A stretch of DNA of 36,920 bases, taken from Cellulomonas gelida (GTDB lineage Bacteria; Actinomycetota; Actinomycetes; Actinomycetales; Cellulomonadaceae). The notes under the pieces were generated by a model. That model had not been told where the DNA came from, did not search any database, and saw only the letters and a list, made by a program, of their open reading frames with translations. This document shows positions 7,669-15,143 of the stretch, piece by piece. How positions within the stretch are numbered: position 1 is the stretch's first letter; the number at the start of each line of letters is the position of its first letter. The stretch covers positions 1 through 36,920 of the forward strand of contig NZ_BJLQ01000035.1 of NCBI RefSeq assembly GCF_006538725.1, read 5' to 3'. A program made the translations under genes and the position numbers.

Positions 7669-8607
7669 GTGCCCGAGCAGCCCGCCGTGCCACGGCGACC
7701 CCAGAACACGTCACACGAGCCGTTCCGCCTCATGGCGGTCCACGCCCATCCCGACGACGAGTCGAGCAAGGGAGCGGCGACCACCGCACGCTACGCCGCC
7801 GAGGGCGTCGAGGTGCTCGTCGTGACCTGCACCGGCGGCGAGCGCGGCGACGTGCTCAACCCGCACTACGGACCGGCGCCCGAGGGGATCGAGGCGATGC
7901 GCGAGGTGCGCCGCGGCGAGATGGCCGCAGCGGCAGCGGCGCTCGGCGTCCAGCAGCGTTGGCTCGGCTTCGTCGACTCGGGCCTGCCGGAGGGTGACCC
8001 GCTGCCCCCGCTGCCCGAGGGCTGCTTCGCGCTCGTCCCGCTCGAGGAGGCCAGCGCCCCGCTCGTCGAGATCGTGCGCGAGTTCCGCCCGCACGTCATG
8101 ACGACGTACGACCCCACCGGCGGCTACCCGCACCCCGACCACGTCATGTGCCACCGCGTCTCGGCGGAGGCGTTCGCCGCCGCGGGGAACCCGGACCGGT
8201 ACGTCGGCCACGGCGAGCCGTGGACGCCGCTCAAGCTCTACTACAACCACGGCTTCTCGCTCGCGCGGCTGCGCGGCGTGCACGACGCGATCATCGAGGC
8301 GGGCGGCGAGTCGCCGTTCGGCGACTGGATCGACTCGCGCCAGGCGCGGGAGATCCCCGAGCGCGAGGTCACGACGCACATCGAGTGCGCCGACTACTTC
8401 GACCAGCGGGACGCGGCGCTGCGCGCGCACGCGACGCAGATCGACCCCGACGGCTTCTTCTTCGCGGTGCCGCGCGAGATCGAGCTCGCGAAGTGGAGCA
8501 CCGAGGAGTTCGAGCTCGCGGAGTCGCGCGTTCCGGTGAGCCTGCCGGAGACCGACCTGTTCGCGGGGATCCGGCCCGCCGGGCAGGGCGTCGAGGCCGC
8601 CCGATGA
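7669..8607 (+). CDS. mca: Mycothiol S-conjugate amidase Mca
   Basis: This 312-residue LmbE-like zinc hydrolase cleaves mycothiol S-conjugates to a mercapturic acid and GlcN-inositol, a detoxification step. Zinc ligands are visible in AHPDD (26-30) and HPDH (155-158). [12 protein letters not shown] and the long [10 protein letters not shown] region are typical of Mca rather than the deacetylase MshB. I start at GTG 7669: it has no Shine-Dalgarno sequence, but GATCAT lies six bases upstream, compatible with a leaderless transcript. ATG 7732 is the alternative (21 residues shorter). Its stop overlaps the next ATG. The presence of mca implies a mycothiol-producing host. Confidence 0.93.
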   Translation: MPEQPAVPRRPQNTSHEPFRLMAVHAHPDDESSKGAATTARYAAEGVEVLVVTCTGGERGDVLNPHYGPAPEGIEAMREVRRGEMAAAAAALGVQQRWLGFVDSGLPEGDPLPPLPEGCFALVPLEEASAPLVEIVREFRPHVMTTYDPTGGYPHPDHVMCHRVSAEAFAAAGNPDRYVGHGEPWTPLKLYYNHGFSLARLRGVHDAIIEAGGESPFGDWIDSRQAREIPEREVTTHIECADYFDQRDAALRAHATQIDPDGFFFAVPREIELAKWSTEEFELAESRVPVSLPETDLFAGIRPAGQGVEAAR

Positions 8608-8966
8608 GCGCGTTGACCGCACTGGTGCTGGCAGTGCCGGCACCGAGCCCCAGCCCGGTGGTCGAGTCCACGTCGGGCGGGTCGCCCGGCTTCATCGGCT
8701 TCGTGGTGACGTTTGCGCTCGCCCTCGCCGCGGCGGGGCTGTTCCTGTCCCTCACGCGGCACCTGCGGCGCGTCGACCGTCGCGCGCAGCAGCTCGGGGC
8801 GGACGACGAGCACGCGGCCGACTCGAGCGCCGCGGACCAGTCCGACGAGCGGGGCTCCGGCGAGCAGGGCTCCGACGAGCACGGCTCCGGCGAGCGTGGC
8901 TCCGACGCGCGTGGTTCCGGCGAGCGCGGTGGCGCGGCGCCGGCCGCGGACGGGCCGGCTCGGTGA
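8604..8966 (+). CDS. Small membrane protein with charged Gly/Ser-rich repeats
   Basis: 120 residues. A short N-terminus precedes one hydrophobic helix at about 29-52, followed by basic [12 protein letters not shown] and a hydrophilic tail. The tail holds imperfect five-residue units of the form (D/G)E-x-GS at about 75-105, rich in Asp, Glu, Ser and Gly. It starts at an ATGA overlap with mca and ends at a GTGA overlap with the hydrolase gene, so all three are one coupled operon. Mycobacterium has a comparable small membrane gene (Rv1083, from memory) just after mca. No function is known; the coupling suggests a role near mycothiol metabolism. Confidence 0.8.
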   Translation: MSALTALVLAVPAPSPSPVVESTSGGSPGFIGFVVTFALALAAAGLFLSLTRHLRRVDRRAQQLGADDEHAADSSAADQSDERGSGEQGSDEHGSGERGSDARGSGERGGAAPAADGPAR

Positions 8967-9796
8967 GCTCGGGTCCGCAGCCGCCGACGCGGCCCGCGGT
9001 GCGCGTCACGCTCGCGCAGGTCGAGGTCTCCGACGACGGCCCGGCCAACGTCCTGGTCGCGCGCGGCGCGTTCGAGGAGGCGCAGCGCGTGCACGCGGAC
9101 CTGCTCGTCCTGCCGGAGTACGCCTCCGCGTACGACCGGCACGGCGTGGGCGCCGCGCACGCGCAGCCGCTCGACGGCCCGTTCGTCACGGCACTGCGCG
9201 AGCGCGCCGCGGCCACGGGCGTCACGGTGCTCGCGGGTGTCACGCTGCCGGGCGACGCCTCCGACGCCCGGGCCACCAACGCGGTCGTCGCGGTCGACGG
9301 CGCGGGCGCGGTCGTCGGGCTGTACCGCAAGGTGCACCTGTACGACGCGTTCGGCTCGCGCGAGTCCGACCGGCTGCGGCCCGGTCCGTCCGACGCCGCT
9401 CCGCTCGTCCTCGGCGTCGCGGGCGTCCGGTTCGGTGTGCTGACCTGCTACGACCTGCGGTTCCCCGAGTCCGCGCGGCGCCTCGTGGACGCGGGAGCCG
9501 ACGTGCTCGTCGTGCCGGCGGCGTGGGCCGACGGCGACCTCAAGGCGATGCACTGGCGCACGCTCGCCGTGGCCCGGGCGATCGAGAACACCGCCGCGGT
9601 GGTCGCGGTCGGCATGGCGGGCAAGGGCGTCGTCGGGCGTTCGCTCGTCGTCGGGCCGGACGGCGTGGTCGGTCTCGAGCTGGACGAGAAGTCCGCGATC
9701 CGCACCGTCGACCTCGACCCGGACGAGCTGCGCGGCGTGCGCGAGAAGAACCCGTCGCTGGCGAACCGGCGGTACGGGGTGGTCCCGCGCGGCTGA
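8963..9796 (+). CDS. Carbon-nitrogen hydrolase (nitrilase superfamily)
   Basis: 277 residues with the complete Glu-Lys-Cys triad: E52 in VLPEYAS, K123 in YRKVHLYD and C162 in LTCYDLRFPE. The family hydrolyses amides or nitriles. The DLRFPE context and length fit branches that include deaminated-glutathione amidase (NIT1) and omega-amidase, but the substrate cannot be read from the sequence. The GTG start overlaps the previous stop (GTGA). Being coupled to mca, it could act on a thiol or mercapturate-type amide; this is inference. The stop codon lies inside the first unit of a tandem repeat. Confidence 0.9.
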   Translation: MSSGPQPPTRPAVRVTLAQVEVSDDGPANVLVARGAFEEAQRVHADLLVLPEYASAYDRHGVGAAHAQPLDGPFVTALRERAAATGVTVLAGVTLPGDASDARATNAVVAVDGAGAVVGLYRKVHLYDAFGSRESDRLRPGPSDAAPLVLGVAGVRFGVLTCYDLRFPESARRLVDAGADVLVVPAAWADGDLKAMHWRTLAVARAIENTAAVVAVGMAGKGVVGRSLVVGPDGVVGLELDEKSAIRTVDLDPDELRGVREKNPSLANRRYGVVPRG

Positions 9797-9905
9797 CGCG
9801 TGCGGCGCGGCTGACGCGTGCGGCGCGGCTGACGCGTGCTCAGCCGTGAGGCGTGCTCAGCGGTGAGGTGTTCTCAGCGGTGAGGTGTTCTCAGCGGTGA
9901 GGTGT
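9787..9905. repeat. Two abutting tandem repeats at a convergent gene junction
   Basis: Three copies of the 18-bp unit GCGCGGCTGACGCGTGCG (9787-9840, last base changed) are followed directly by about 3.8 copies of a 17-bp unit, CAGCGGTGAGGTGTTCT in its commonest form (9841-9905). The first array starts in the last codons of the hydrolase gene and repeats its stop codon. The second runs up to the trhA stop codon. No other sequence lies between the two genes. Confidence 0.9.
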
Positions 9906-10669
9906 CAGCGCAGCGCGTACGTCGCGATCGACACCGCGATGTAGTGGCACGTGATCGCGACGACCGTGAGCGCGTGGAAGATCTCGTGGAAGCCGAAGTA
10001 GCGCGGGCTGGGGTTCGGCTTCTTGAGGCCGTAGACGACCGCCCCGACCGTGTAGGCCAGGCCGCCCGCGGCGATGAGCCAGACGATCGCGGCACCGCCC
10101 GAGCGGTAGAACTGGGGCAGGAACGCGACCGCGACCCAGCCGAGCGCGAGGTAGACCGGCACGTAGACCCAGCGCGGGGCGCCGAGCCAGAAGATCCGGG
10201 CGAGCAGCCCGACGAGGGCGCCGGACCACACGACGATCAGCAGGTTCCGCGCGGTGGTCGCGGGCAGAAGCAGCACCGCGAGCGGGGTGTAGGTGCCCGC
10301 GATGATGAGGAAGATGTTCGTGTGGTCGAGCCGGCGCAGGACCCCTGCGACGCGCGGCGACCAGGTGCCGCGGTGGTAGATCGCGCTCGTCCCGAACAGC
10401 AGCACCGCGGACAGCCCGAACACGGCGTTCGACCAGCGTGCGGCCGGCGTGGGGGACAGCGCGACCAGGACGATCGCGGCGGCCAGGATGAACGGGGAGA
10501 CACCCGCGTGGATCCAGCCGCGCAGCATCGGCTTGACGGTGGCCGCCACCTGCTCGACGGCGCGCGTGACGCTGATGGCGATCTCCTCCCGCAGTGGCGT
10601 GGTGTCCTGCGACGACGGTAGCGCGCCGTGCTGGGGACCGTGTCCGCCGGTGGCGGGAGTGCTGGCCAT
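9905..10669 (-). CDS. trhA: Hemolysin III / PAQR family membrane protein
   Basis: 254 residues with a cytoplasmic N-terminus of about 50 and seven predicted membrane helices. PAQR-type metal-site residues are present: S95 and H99 in SAIYHR, D115-H116 in RLDHTNIF, GTYTP at 125-129, and H228/H232 in HEIFHAL. Bacterial members (YqfA/TrhA) are linked to membrane lipid and energy homeostasis; the hemolysin name is historical. The ATG follows AAGAGG. A dyad with TACG-type half-sites covers its putative -10 box (TAAGTT), suggesting repression by a TetR-like factor not encoded here. Mycobacterium has the same gene (Rv1085c) at this position. Confidence 0.9.
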   Translation of the reverse strand: MASTPATGGHGPQHGALPSSQDTTPLREEIAISVTRAVEQVAATVKPMLRGWIHAGVSPFILAAAIVLVALSPTPAARWSNAVFGLSAVLLFGTSAIYHRGTWSPRVAGVLRRLDHTNIFLIIAGTYTPLAVLLLPATTARNLLIVVWSGALVGLLARIFWLGAPRWVYVPVYLALGWVAVAFLPQFYRSGGAAIVWLIAAGGLAYTVGAVVYGLKKPNPSPRYFGFHEIFHALTVVAITCHYIAVSIATYALR

Positions 10670-10695
10670 GCTGCCTCTTGTTCGTCGTCGACGTA

Positions 10696-10728
10696 ACTTA
10701 CGTGCCCGTAGGTTACGGCACCGTAGGT
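10696..10728 (-). promoter_or_regulatory. Operator-like dyads upstream of trhA
   Basis: ACTTACG-TGCC-CGTAGGT (10696-10713) is an imperfect dyad, followed by the weaker overlapping GGTTACG-GCAC-CGTAGGT (10711-10728). CGTAGGT is thus repeated 15 bases apart. The first dyad covers a TAAGTT hexamer (minus strand, 10695-10700) placed as the trhA -10 box. The form resembles TetR-family operators; the regulator is unknown. Confidence 0.5.
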
Positions 10729-10796
10729 AGCGATGTCGACCGGTTCGGGGGTGTGCCGGGTCACCCGAAGGCGCACGCGCGCCCAGCGGCGACGAG

Positions 10797-10802
10797 TACG
10801 GT
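10797..10802 (+). promoter_or_regulatory. Candidate -10 box of the cis-prenyltransferase gene
   Basis: TACGGT lies 48 bases before the GTG start. The leader between them contains a good ribosome-binding site (GGAGGA). No clear -35 box. Confidence 0.3.
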
Positions 10803-10850
10803 GGACCGGGCTCACGATGAGCCGGACCGGAGCCTTGGAGGACTGAGCGA

Positions 10851-11612
10851 GTGCGACTGCCCCATCCGCTCTACGGCCTCTACGAGCGTCGTCTGGCCGC
10901 CTCGCTCCCTCCGGACCGGATGCCCCGCCACGTCGGCGTGATCCTCGACGGCAACCGGCGCTGGGCGCGCTCGATCGGCAAGTCGACCGCCGGTGGCCAC
11001 CGCGCAGGGGCGGACAAGATCGGCGAGCTGCTGGCGTGGAGCGAGGACGTCGGGGTCGAGGTCGTCACGCTCTGGATGCTGTCGACCGACAACCTCAACC
11101 GCCCCGCCGACGAGCTCGCGGACCTGCTCGCCATCATCGAGGACGTCGTGCGCGAGCTCGCCGCCACGCGGCGCTGGCGCCTGCAGGCGGTCGGCTCGCT
11201 CGAGATGTTGCCCGAGCGCACCGTGCAGGCCCTGCGCGCCGCCGAGGAGACGACGCGCGACGTCGTCGGGATGCACGTCAACGTGGCCGTGGGCTACGGC
11301 GGGCGGCGCGAGATCGCCGACGCCGTGCGCGCATACCTGCGGCAGGCGTCCGAGCAGGGGCTGGACCTCGACGAGATGGCCGCGCAGTTCGACGTCGAGC
11401 ACATCGCCGCGCACCTCTACACCAAGGGCCAGCCCGATCCCGACCTCGTCATCCGCACCTCGGGCGAGCAGCGGCTCGGCGGCTTCCTGCTGTGGCAGTC
11501 GGCGCACTCGGAATTCTACTTCTGCGAGGCGTACTGGCCGGACTTCCGGCGCGTGGACTTCCTGCGCGCGGTGCGCGCTTACGGGGTCCGCGAGCGACGC
11601 CTCGGACGTTGA
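10851..11612 (+). CDS. Isoprenyl transferase (cis-prenyl diphosphate synthase)
   Basis: 253 residues of the UppS/Z-FPP synthase family, which condenses isopentenyl diphosphate with an allylic diphosphate in cis. The catalytic Asp is D33 in ILDGNRRWAR, H50 follows in GGHRAG, and the C-terminal IRTSGEQRLGGFLLWQSA signature is intact. GGAGGA precedes the GTG by eight bases. Actinobacteria often have two paralogues: a short-chain Z-FPP synthase (Rv1086) and the decaprenyl diphosphate synthase (Rv2361c). The position next to trhA fits the Rv1086 type, but chain length cannot be settled by eye. Its product feeds cell-wall lipid carrier synthesis. Confidence 0.92.
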   Translation: MRLPHPLYGLYERRLAASLPPDRMPRHVGVILDGNRRWARSIGKSTAGGHRAGADKIGELLAWSEDVGVEVVTLWMLSTDNLNRPADELADLLAIIEDVVRELAATRRWRLQAVGSLEMLPERTVQALRAAEETTRDVVGMHVNVAVGYGGRREIADAVRAYLRQASEQGLDLDEMAAQFDVEHIAAHLYTKGQPDPDLVIRTSGEQRLGGFLLWQSAHSEFYFCEAYWPDFRRVDFLRAVRAYGVRERRLGR

Positions 11613-11700
11613 CCGACGCGCGTCCGTCGTCCAGGTGAACATCGTGTTTCCACTCGCGCGCTGTGGCGCGTGTCGCCGACGTCACACGTGCTGCCGGGGT

Positions 11701-11706
11701 TAGCGT
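11701..11706 (+). promoter_or_regulatory. Candidate phoH promoter -10 box
   Basis: TAGCGT is the best -10 match in the 294-base gap. If used, it gives a leader of about 195 bases containing a small ORF and several hairpins. Confidence 0.35.
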
Positions 11707-11750
11707 CCCCGACAAGGACGTCGCCCCGGCGTCCCCGGGAAGGCCAGCCC

Positions 11751-11888
11751 ATGGAGCATCCGCTCCGGGAGGAGGGCCGGTCCCGGCCCTGCTCGTCAGG
11801 GTCCGGCCGACCCCGTCCCGTCGCCGCGAGCCGGCACGTGGTCCCCGCGTGGGACACCGGCACGCGACGCCTTCTGCGGTGCACCTAG
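11751..11888 (+). CDS. Possible 45-residue upstream ORF before phoH
   Basis: An ATG preceded by GGGAAGG at seven bases opens a 45-codon frame ending TAG, 18 bases before the phoH GTG. About 87% of its codons end in G or C, slightly below the neighbouring genes. The peptide is Arg- and Pro-rich with no recognisable domain. The same bases form hairpins at 11753-11766, 11773-11790, 11799-11813 and a compound one at 11830-11861, so it may be only a structured leader. In mycobacteria phoH2 is preceded by a small antitoxin gene, phoAT; similarity to PhoAT could not be tested here. Confidence 0.3.
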   Translation: MEHPLREEGRSRPCSSGSGRPRPVAASRHVVPAWDTGTRRLLRCT

Positions 11889-11906
11889 CGCCGGAGGGAG
11901 CACGCC

Positions 11907-13367
11907 GTGGTCAGCAGCGCAGCTCGGCAGGGCACGACCCAGGCAAGCACGACCCAGGCAGGCACGACCCAGGCAGGCGCGACCCGGGCACGGACCGCCT
12001 CGGAGGTCGACCAGCCGGTCGACGAGCCCCAGGACGGCCGTCGGACCCACGTCCTCGACACGTCGGTGCTGCTGTCCGACCCGAGAGCGATCTACCGGTT
12101 CGCGGAGCACGACGTCGTCCTGCCCGTGGTCGTCGTCACCGAGCTCGAGGCCAAGCGGCACCACGCCGAGCTCGGCTACTTCGCCCGCTCGGCGCTGCGC
12201 CTGCTCGACGACCTGCGGATCCAGCACGGCCGCCTCGACCGTCCCCTGCCGCTCGGCGAGCAGGGCGGCACGCTGCGTGTCGAGCTCAACCACACCGACC
12301 CGACCGTGCTGCCCGCCGGGTTCCGGCTGGGGGACAACGACACGCGGATCCTGTCCGTCGCGGCGAACCTGGCCGCGCAGGGGTGTGACGTCACGGTCGT
12401 CTCGAAGGACCTGCCGATGCGGGTCAAGGCGTCCGCGGTGGGCCTGCGCGCCGAGGAGTACCGGCACGAGCTCGCGGTCGAGTCCGGCTGGACCGGGATG
12501 GACTCGCTCGACCTGTCCGAGCAGCAGATGTCCCAGCTCTGGGAGCACGAGTCGCTGCCGCTGGCCGAGGTGGTCGCCACGCCCGGGGTGGGCACGGGCC
12601 CGACGACGAACCCGTCGGACCTCGCGTGCCACACCGGCCTGGTGCTGCACAGCCCGCGCGGCTCGGCCCTGGGCCGGGTCACCGCCGACAAGCACGTGCG
12701 CCTCGTGCGGGGCGACCAGGACGTGTTCGGCGTGCACGGGCGCAGCGCCGAGCAGCGCATCGCGATCGACCTGCTGCTCGACGAGGAGATCGGCATCGTC
12801 TCGCTCGGCGGCCGGGCCGGGACCGGCAAGTCCGCGCTCGCGCTGTGCGCGGGCCTCGAGGCCGTGCTCGAGCGGCGGCAGCACCGCAAGGTCATGGTGT
12901 TCCGGCCCCTGTACGCGGTGGGCGGTCAGGAGCTCGGGTACCTGCCTGGGTCGGAGGCCGAGAAGATGAACCCCTGGGCGCAGGCGGTGTTCGACACGCT
13001 CGGTGCCGTCGTCTCCCGCGAGGTCGTCGAGGAGGTCATGGACCGCGACCTGCTCGAGGTCCTGCCGCTCACGCACATCCGCGGCCGGTCGCTGCACGAC
13101 GCGTTCGTGATCGTCGACGAGGCGCAGTCGCTCGAGCGCAACGTGCTGCTGACCGTGCTGTCCCGCATCGGGCAGTCGTCGCGCGTGGTGCTCACGCACG
13201 ACGTCGCGCAGCGCGACAACCTGCGCGTCGGCCGGCACGACGGGATCGCGGCGGTGATCGAGGCGCTCAAGGGCCACCCGCTGTTCGCGCACGTCACGCT
13301 CACGCGCTCGGAGCGCTCGCCGGTCGCGGCGCTGGTCACCGAGCTGCTCGAGGGCATCGAGGTCTGA
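11907..13367 (+). CDS. phoH2: PIN-PhoH fusion protein (PhoH2 type)
   Basis: 486 residues. After a low-complexity N-terminus (about 1-45, with five-residue TTQAG-type repeats from a 15-bp tandem repeat) comes a PIN ribonuclease domain at about 47-185. Its acidic residues are D51 (VLDTSVLL), E79 (VTELE), D143 and D145 (GDNDTR). The C-terminal PhoH ATPase has Walker A GRAGTGKS (302-309) and Walker B VDEAQ (403-407). PhoH2 proteins of mycobacteria are described as RNA helicase/RNases in a toxin-antitoxin pair. GTG 11907 has GGAGGGAG upstream. A terminator follows. The unusual N-terminal repeats raise the chance that translation starts slightly further in. Confidence 0.92.
   Translation: MVSSAARQGTTQASTTQAGTTQAGATRARTASEVDQPVDEPQDGRRTHVLDTSVLLSDPRAIYRFAEHDVVLPVVVVTELEAKRHHAELGYFARSALRLLDDLRIQHGRLDRPLPLGEQGGTLRVELNHTDPTVLPAGFRLGDNDTRILSVAANLAAQGCDVTVVSKDLPMRVKASAVGLRAEEYRHELAVESGWTGMDSLDLSEQQMSQLWEHESLPLAEVVATPGVGTGPTTNPSDLACHTGLVLHSPRGSALGRVTADKHVRLVRGDQDVFGVHGRSAEQRIAIDLLLDEEIGIVSLGGRAGTGKSALALCAGLEAVLERRQHRKVMVFRPLYAVGGQELGYLPGSEAEKMNPWAQAVFDTLGAVVSREVVEEVMDRDLLEVLPLTHIRGRSLHDAFVIVDEAQSLERNVLLTVLSRIGQSSRVVLTHDVAQRDNLRVGRHDGIAAVIEALKGHPLFAHVTLTRSERSPVAALVTELLEGIEV
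11934..11993 (+). repeat. 15-bp tandem repeat in the phoH 5' coding end
   Basis: ACGACCCAGGCAAGC is repeated three times (one base varies) with a degenerate fourth copy, encoding TTQA(S/G) units. The period preserves the frame, so copy number could vary without harming the protein. Confidence 0.8.
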
Positions 13368-13381
13368 GGGGCCACGGAACG

Positions 13382-13417
13382 CGGCGAGGGGGCCCGGTCG
13401 TGCGGGCTCCCTCGCCG
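13382..13417. terminator. Convergent terminator between phoH and the ABC operon
   Basis: CGGCGAGGGGGCCCG (13382-13396) and CGGGCTCCCTCGCCG (13403-13417) pair over 15 positions with one G-U, around a 6-base loop. It lies 15 bases after the phoH stop and 4 before the end of the minus-strand ABC gene. Confidence 0.75.
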
Positions 13418-13421
13418 TCCG

Positions 13422-14141
13422 TCAGTCCTCGACGAGCACGCCGTCCTGGAGCCGGACCACGCGGTCGGCGAGCGCCATCATCACCGGGTCGTGCGTCGCG
13501 ACCAGTGCGGTCGTCCGCTCGTGCTCGACGACCGCGCGCAGCAGGCCCATGATCGAGACGCCCGTCGCGGAGTCGAGCTGGCCCGTGGGTTCGTCGGCGA
13601 CGAGCAGGCGCGGCGAGTTGGCGAGCGCACGTGCGATCGCGACCCGCTGCTGCTGCCCGCCGGAGAGCTCACCGGGCCGCTGGTCCGCGTGGTCGCCGAG
13701 CCCGACGAGCTCGAGCAGCAGCGCGACGCGCTCGTCACGCGCGCGGGGCGGGACCTTGCGCAGCCGCAGCGGCACGCCCACGTTCTCCGCGGCGGACAGC
13801 ACGGGCACGAGCCCGAACGTCTGGAAGACGAACGACACCACGTCCCGACGCAGCGCGACGAGCCCCCGCTCGCCGAGGCTCGAGACCTCCTGCCCGTCGA
13901 CGACCACGCGGCCCTCGTCGGGCTTGTCGAGACCACCGACGATGTTGAGCAGCGTCGTCTTGCCCGAGCCGGAACGCCCGACGAGCACGACGAGCTCGCC
14001 CGGCGCGATGCTCAGCGACACGTCGCGCACCGCGTGCACGGCGGCGTCGCCGCTGCCGTACGTCCGCGAGACGTGCTCGACGAGCACCATCGAGTCGGTC
14101 ACCGGCTCCGCCGCGCGGTGCCGTGCGCTCTGGACGCTCAT
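13422..14141 (-). CDS. ABC transporter ATP-binding protein, MacB/LolD type
   Basis: 239 residues forming a standard nucleotide-binding domain: Walker A GRSGSGKT, signature LSGGQQQR, Walker B LLVADEPTG and switch His in VATHD. The DEPTGQLD and short length match the MacB/LolD/FtsE group that powers FtsX-type permeases in mechanotransmission rather than classical transport. ATG 14141 is preceded by AGGAGG at eight bases and overlaps the stop of the upstream ATPase gene (ATGA). It is the last gene of a four-gene operon with two FtsX permeases. The substrate is unknown; lipoprotein or peptide handling and drug efflux are possibilities. Confidence 0.9.
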   Translation of the reverse strand: MSVQSARHRAAEPVTDSMVLVEHVSRTYGSGDAAVHAVRDVSLSIAPGELVVLVGRSGSGKTTLLNIVGGLDKPDEGRVVVDGQEVSSLGERGLVALRRDVVSFVFQTFGLVPVLSAAENVGVPLRLRKVPPRARDERVALLLELVGLGDHADQRPGELSGGQQQRVAIARALANSPRLLVADEPTGQLDSATGVSIMGLLRAVVEHERTTALVATHDPVMMALADRVVRLQDGVLVED

Positions 14142-15130
14142 CGCGACCCCTCCTGCTCGGTCGACACGACGGTCTCGCCGGGGCGAGCGTCGTCGGGACG
14201 CGGCTCGACGCGCGGCCGGTCCGGCCACACCGACACGTGCGACGCCTCGAGCGCGAGGCGGACGCGACCGCTGAGCTCGAGCGCCTCGCGGTACTCCTGC
14301 GGGAGCTGCACGCGCCCGGCGCGGTCGAGCATCGCGAACTCCTCGGCCACGACGTGCTCGGTGCCGTCGTCGCGCGTGTGCGTGCGGCGCACGACCTCCG
14401 ACGACGTGCGCCCGTCCCGGATCGCGACCGTGCGCTGCACGTGCTCGCTCACGCCCGGGTCGTGCGTCACGACGACGACGGTGGTGCCGAGCTCGCGGTT
14501 GACGAGCCGCAGCGTCTCGAGCACCTCGTCGGACGTCGCGGTGTCGAGCTCGCCCGTCGGCTCGTCGGCGAAGACCACGCGCGGCTCGTTGGCGAGCGCG
14601 ACGCCGATCGCGACCCGCTGCTGCTCACCGCCCGAGAGCTGACCCGGGCGCCGGTCCGCGCAGTAGCCCACGCCCAGCAGCTCCAGCAGCGTCGTCGCGC
14701 GTGCGGTCCGCTCGCGGCGGCTGCGGCCGGACAGCGCCAGCGGGAGCGCGACGTTCTCGGTCGCGGTCAGGTACGGCACGAGGTTGCGCGCGGTCTGCTG
14801 CCACACGAACCCGACCATCTGGCGCCGGTAGGCCACGCGCTGCGCCGGGGTCATCGCCATCAGGTCCCACGGCCCGACCCGCACGCGTCCCGCCGTCGGC
14901 ACGTCGAGCCCGGACAGCACCGCGAGCAGCGTCGACTTGCCCGAGCCGGACGCGCCGACGATCGCGACCAGCTCGCCCTCGTCGACGAGCAGGTCAAGGC
15001 CCTGCAGGGCCTGCACCTCGATGCCCTCGGACTGGTAGATGCGCACGAGCGAGTCGCACACGATGAGCGCGTCCTGCCCGAACGTGGGCGCGCCGGCCTT
15101 CTCGGTGAGCCTGTCGAGAGTGGTGGTCAT
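14138..15130 (-). CDS. ABC ATP-binding protein with an AbrB/SpoVT-like C-terminal tail
   Basis: 330 residues. Residues about 20-240 are a MacB/LolD-type ATPase: Walker A GASGSGKS (59-66), Q-loop in VWQQT, signature LSGGEQQR (165-172), Walker B VVFADEPTG and H223 in VTHD. The tail at about 262-304 reads LDRAGRVQLPQEYREALEL and then RVRLALEASHVSVWPD. This resembles the swapped-hairpin AbrB/SpoVT DNA-binding fold (pattern GRVxIPxxxRxxLGI). Plain family members end near residue 235. The start follows AAGGAGG, 13 bases after the upstream permease stop. The tail may regulate the ATPase, dimerise it or bind DNA; this is inference from motif similarity. Confidence 0.85.
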   Translation of the reverse strand: MTTTLDRLTEKAGAPTFGQDALIVCDSLVRIYQSEGIEVQALQGLDLLVDEGELVAIVGASGSGKSTLLAVLSGLDVPTAGRVRVGPWDLMAMTPAQRVAYRRQMVGFVWQQTARNLVPYLTATENVALPLALSGRSRRERTARATTLLELLGVGYCADRRPGQLSGGEQQRVAIGVALANEPRVVFADEPTGELDTATSDEVLETLRLVNRELGTTVVVVTHDPGVSEHVQRTVAIRDGRTSSEVVRRTHTRDDGTEHVVAEEFAMLDRAGRVQLPQEYREALELSGRVRLALEASHVSVWPDRPRVEPRPDDARPGETVVSTEQEGSR

Positions 15131-15143
15131 CGGGCCTCCTTGG

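Noticed and set aside
4787..7825. 1012-codon plus-strand frame crossing ilvA and greA
   Set aside because: It is Arg-rich without domains and overlaps three well-identified genes in other frames.
11934..11993. Phase-variation switch in phoH
   Set aside because: The repeat period is 15 bp, so copy changes would not shift the reading frame.
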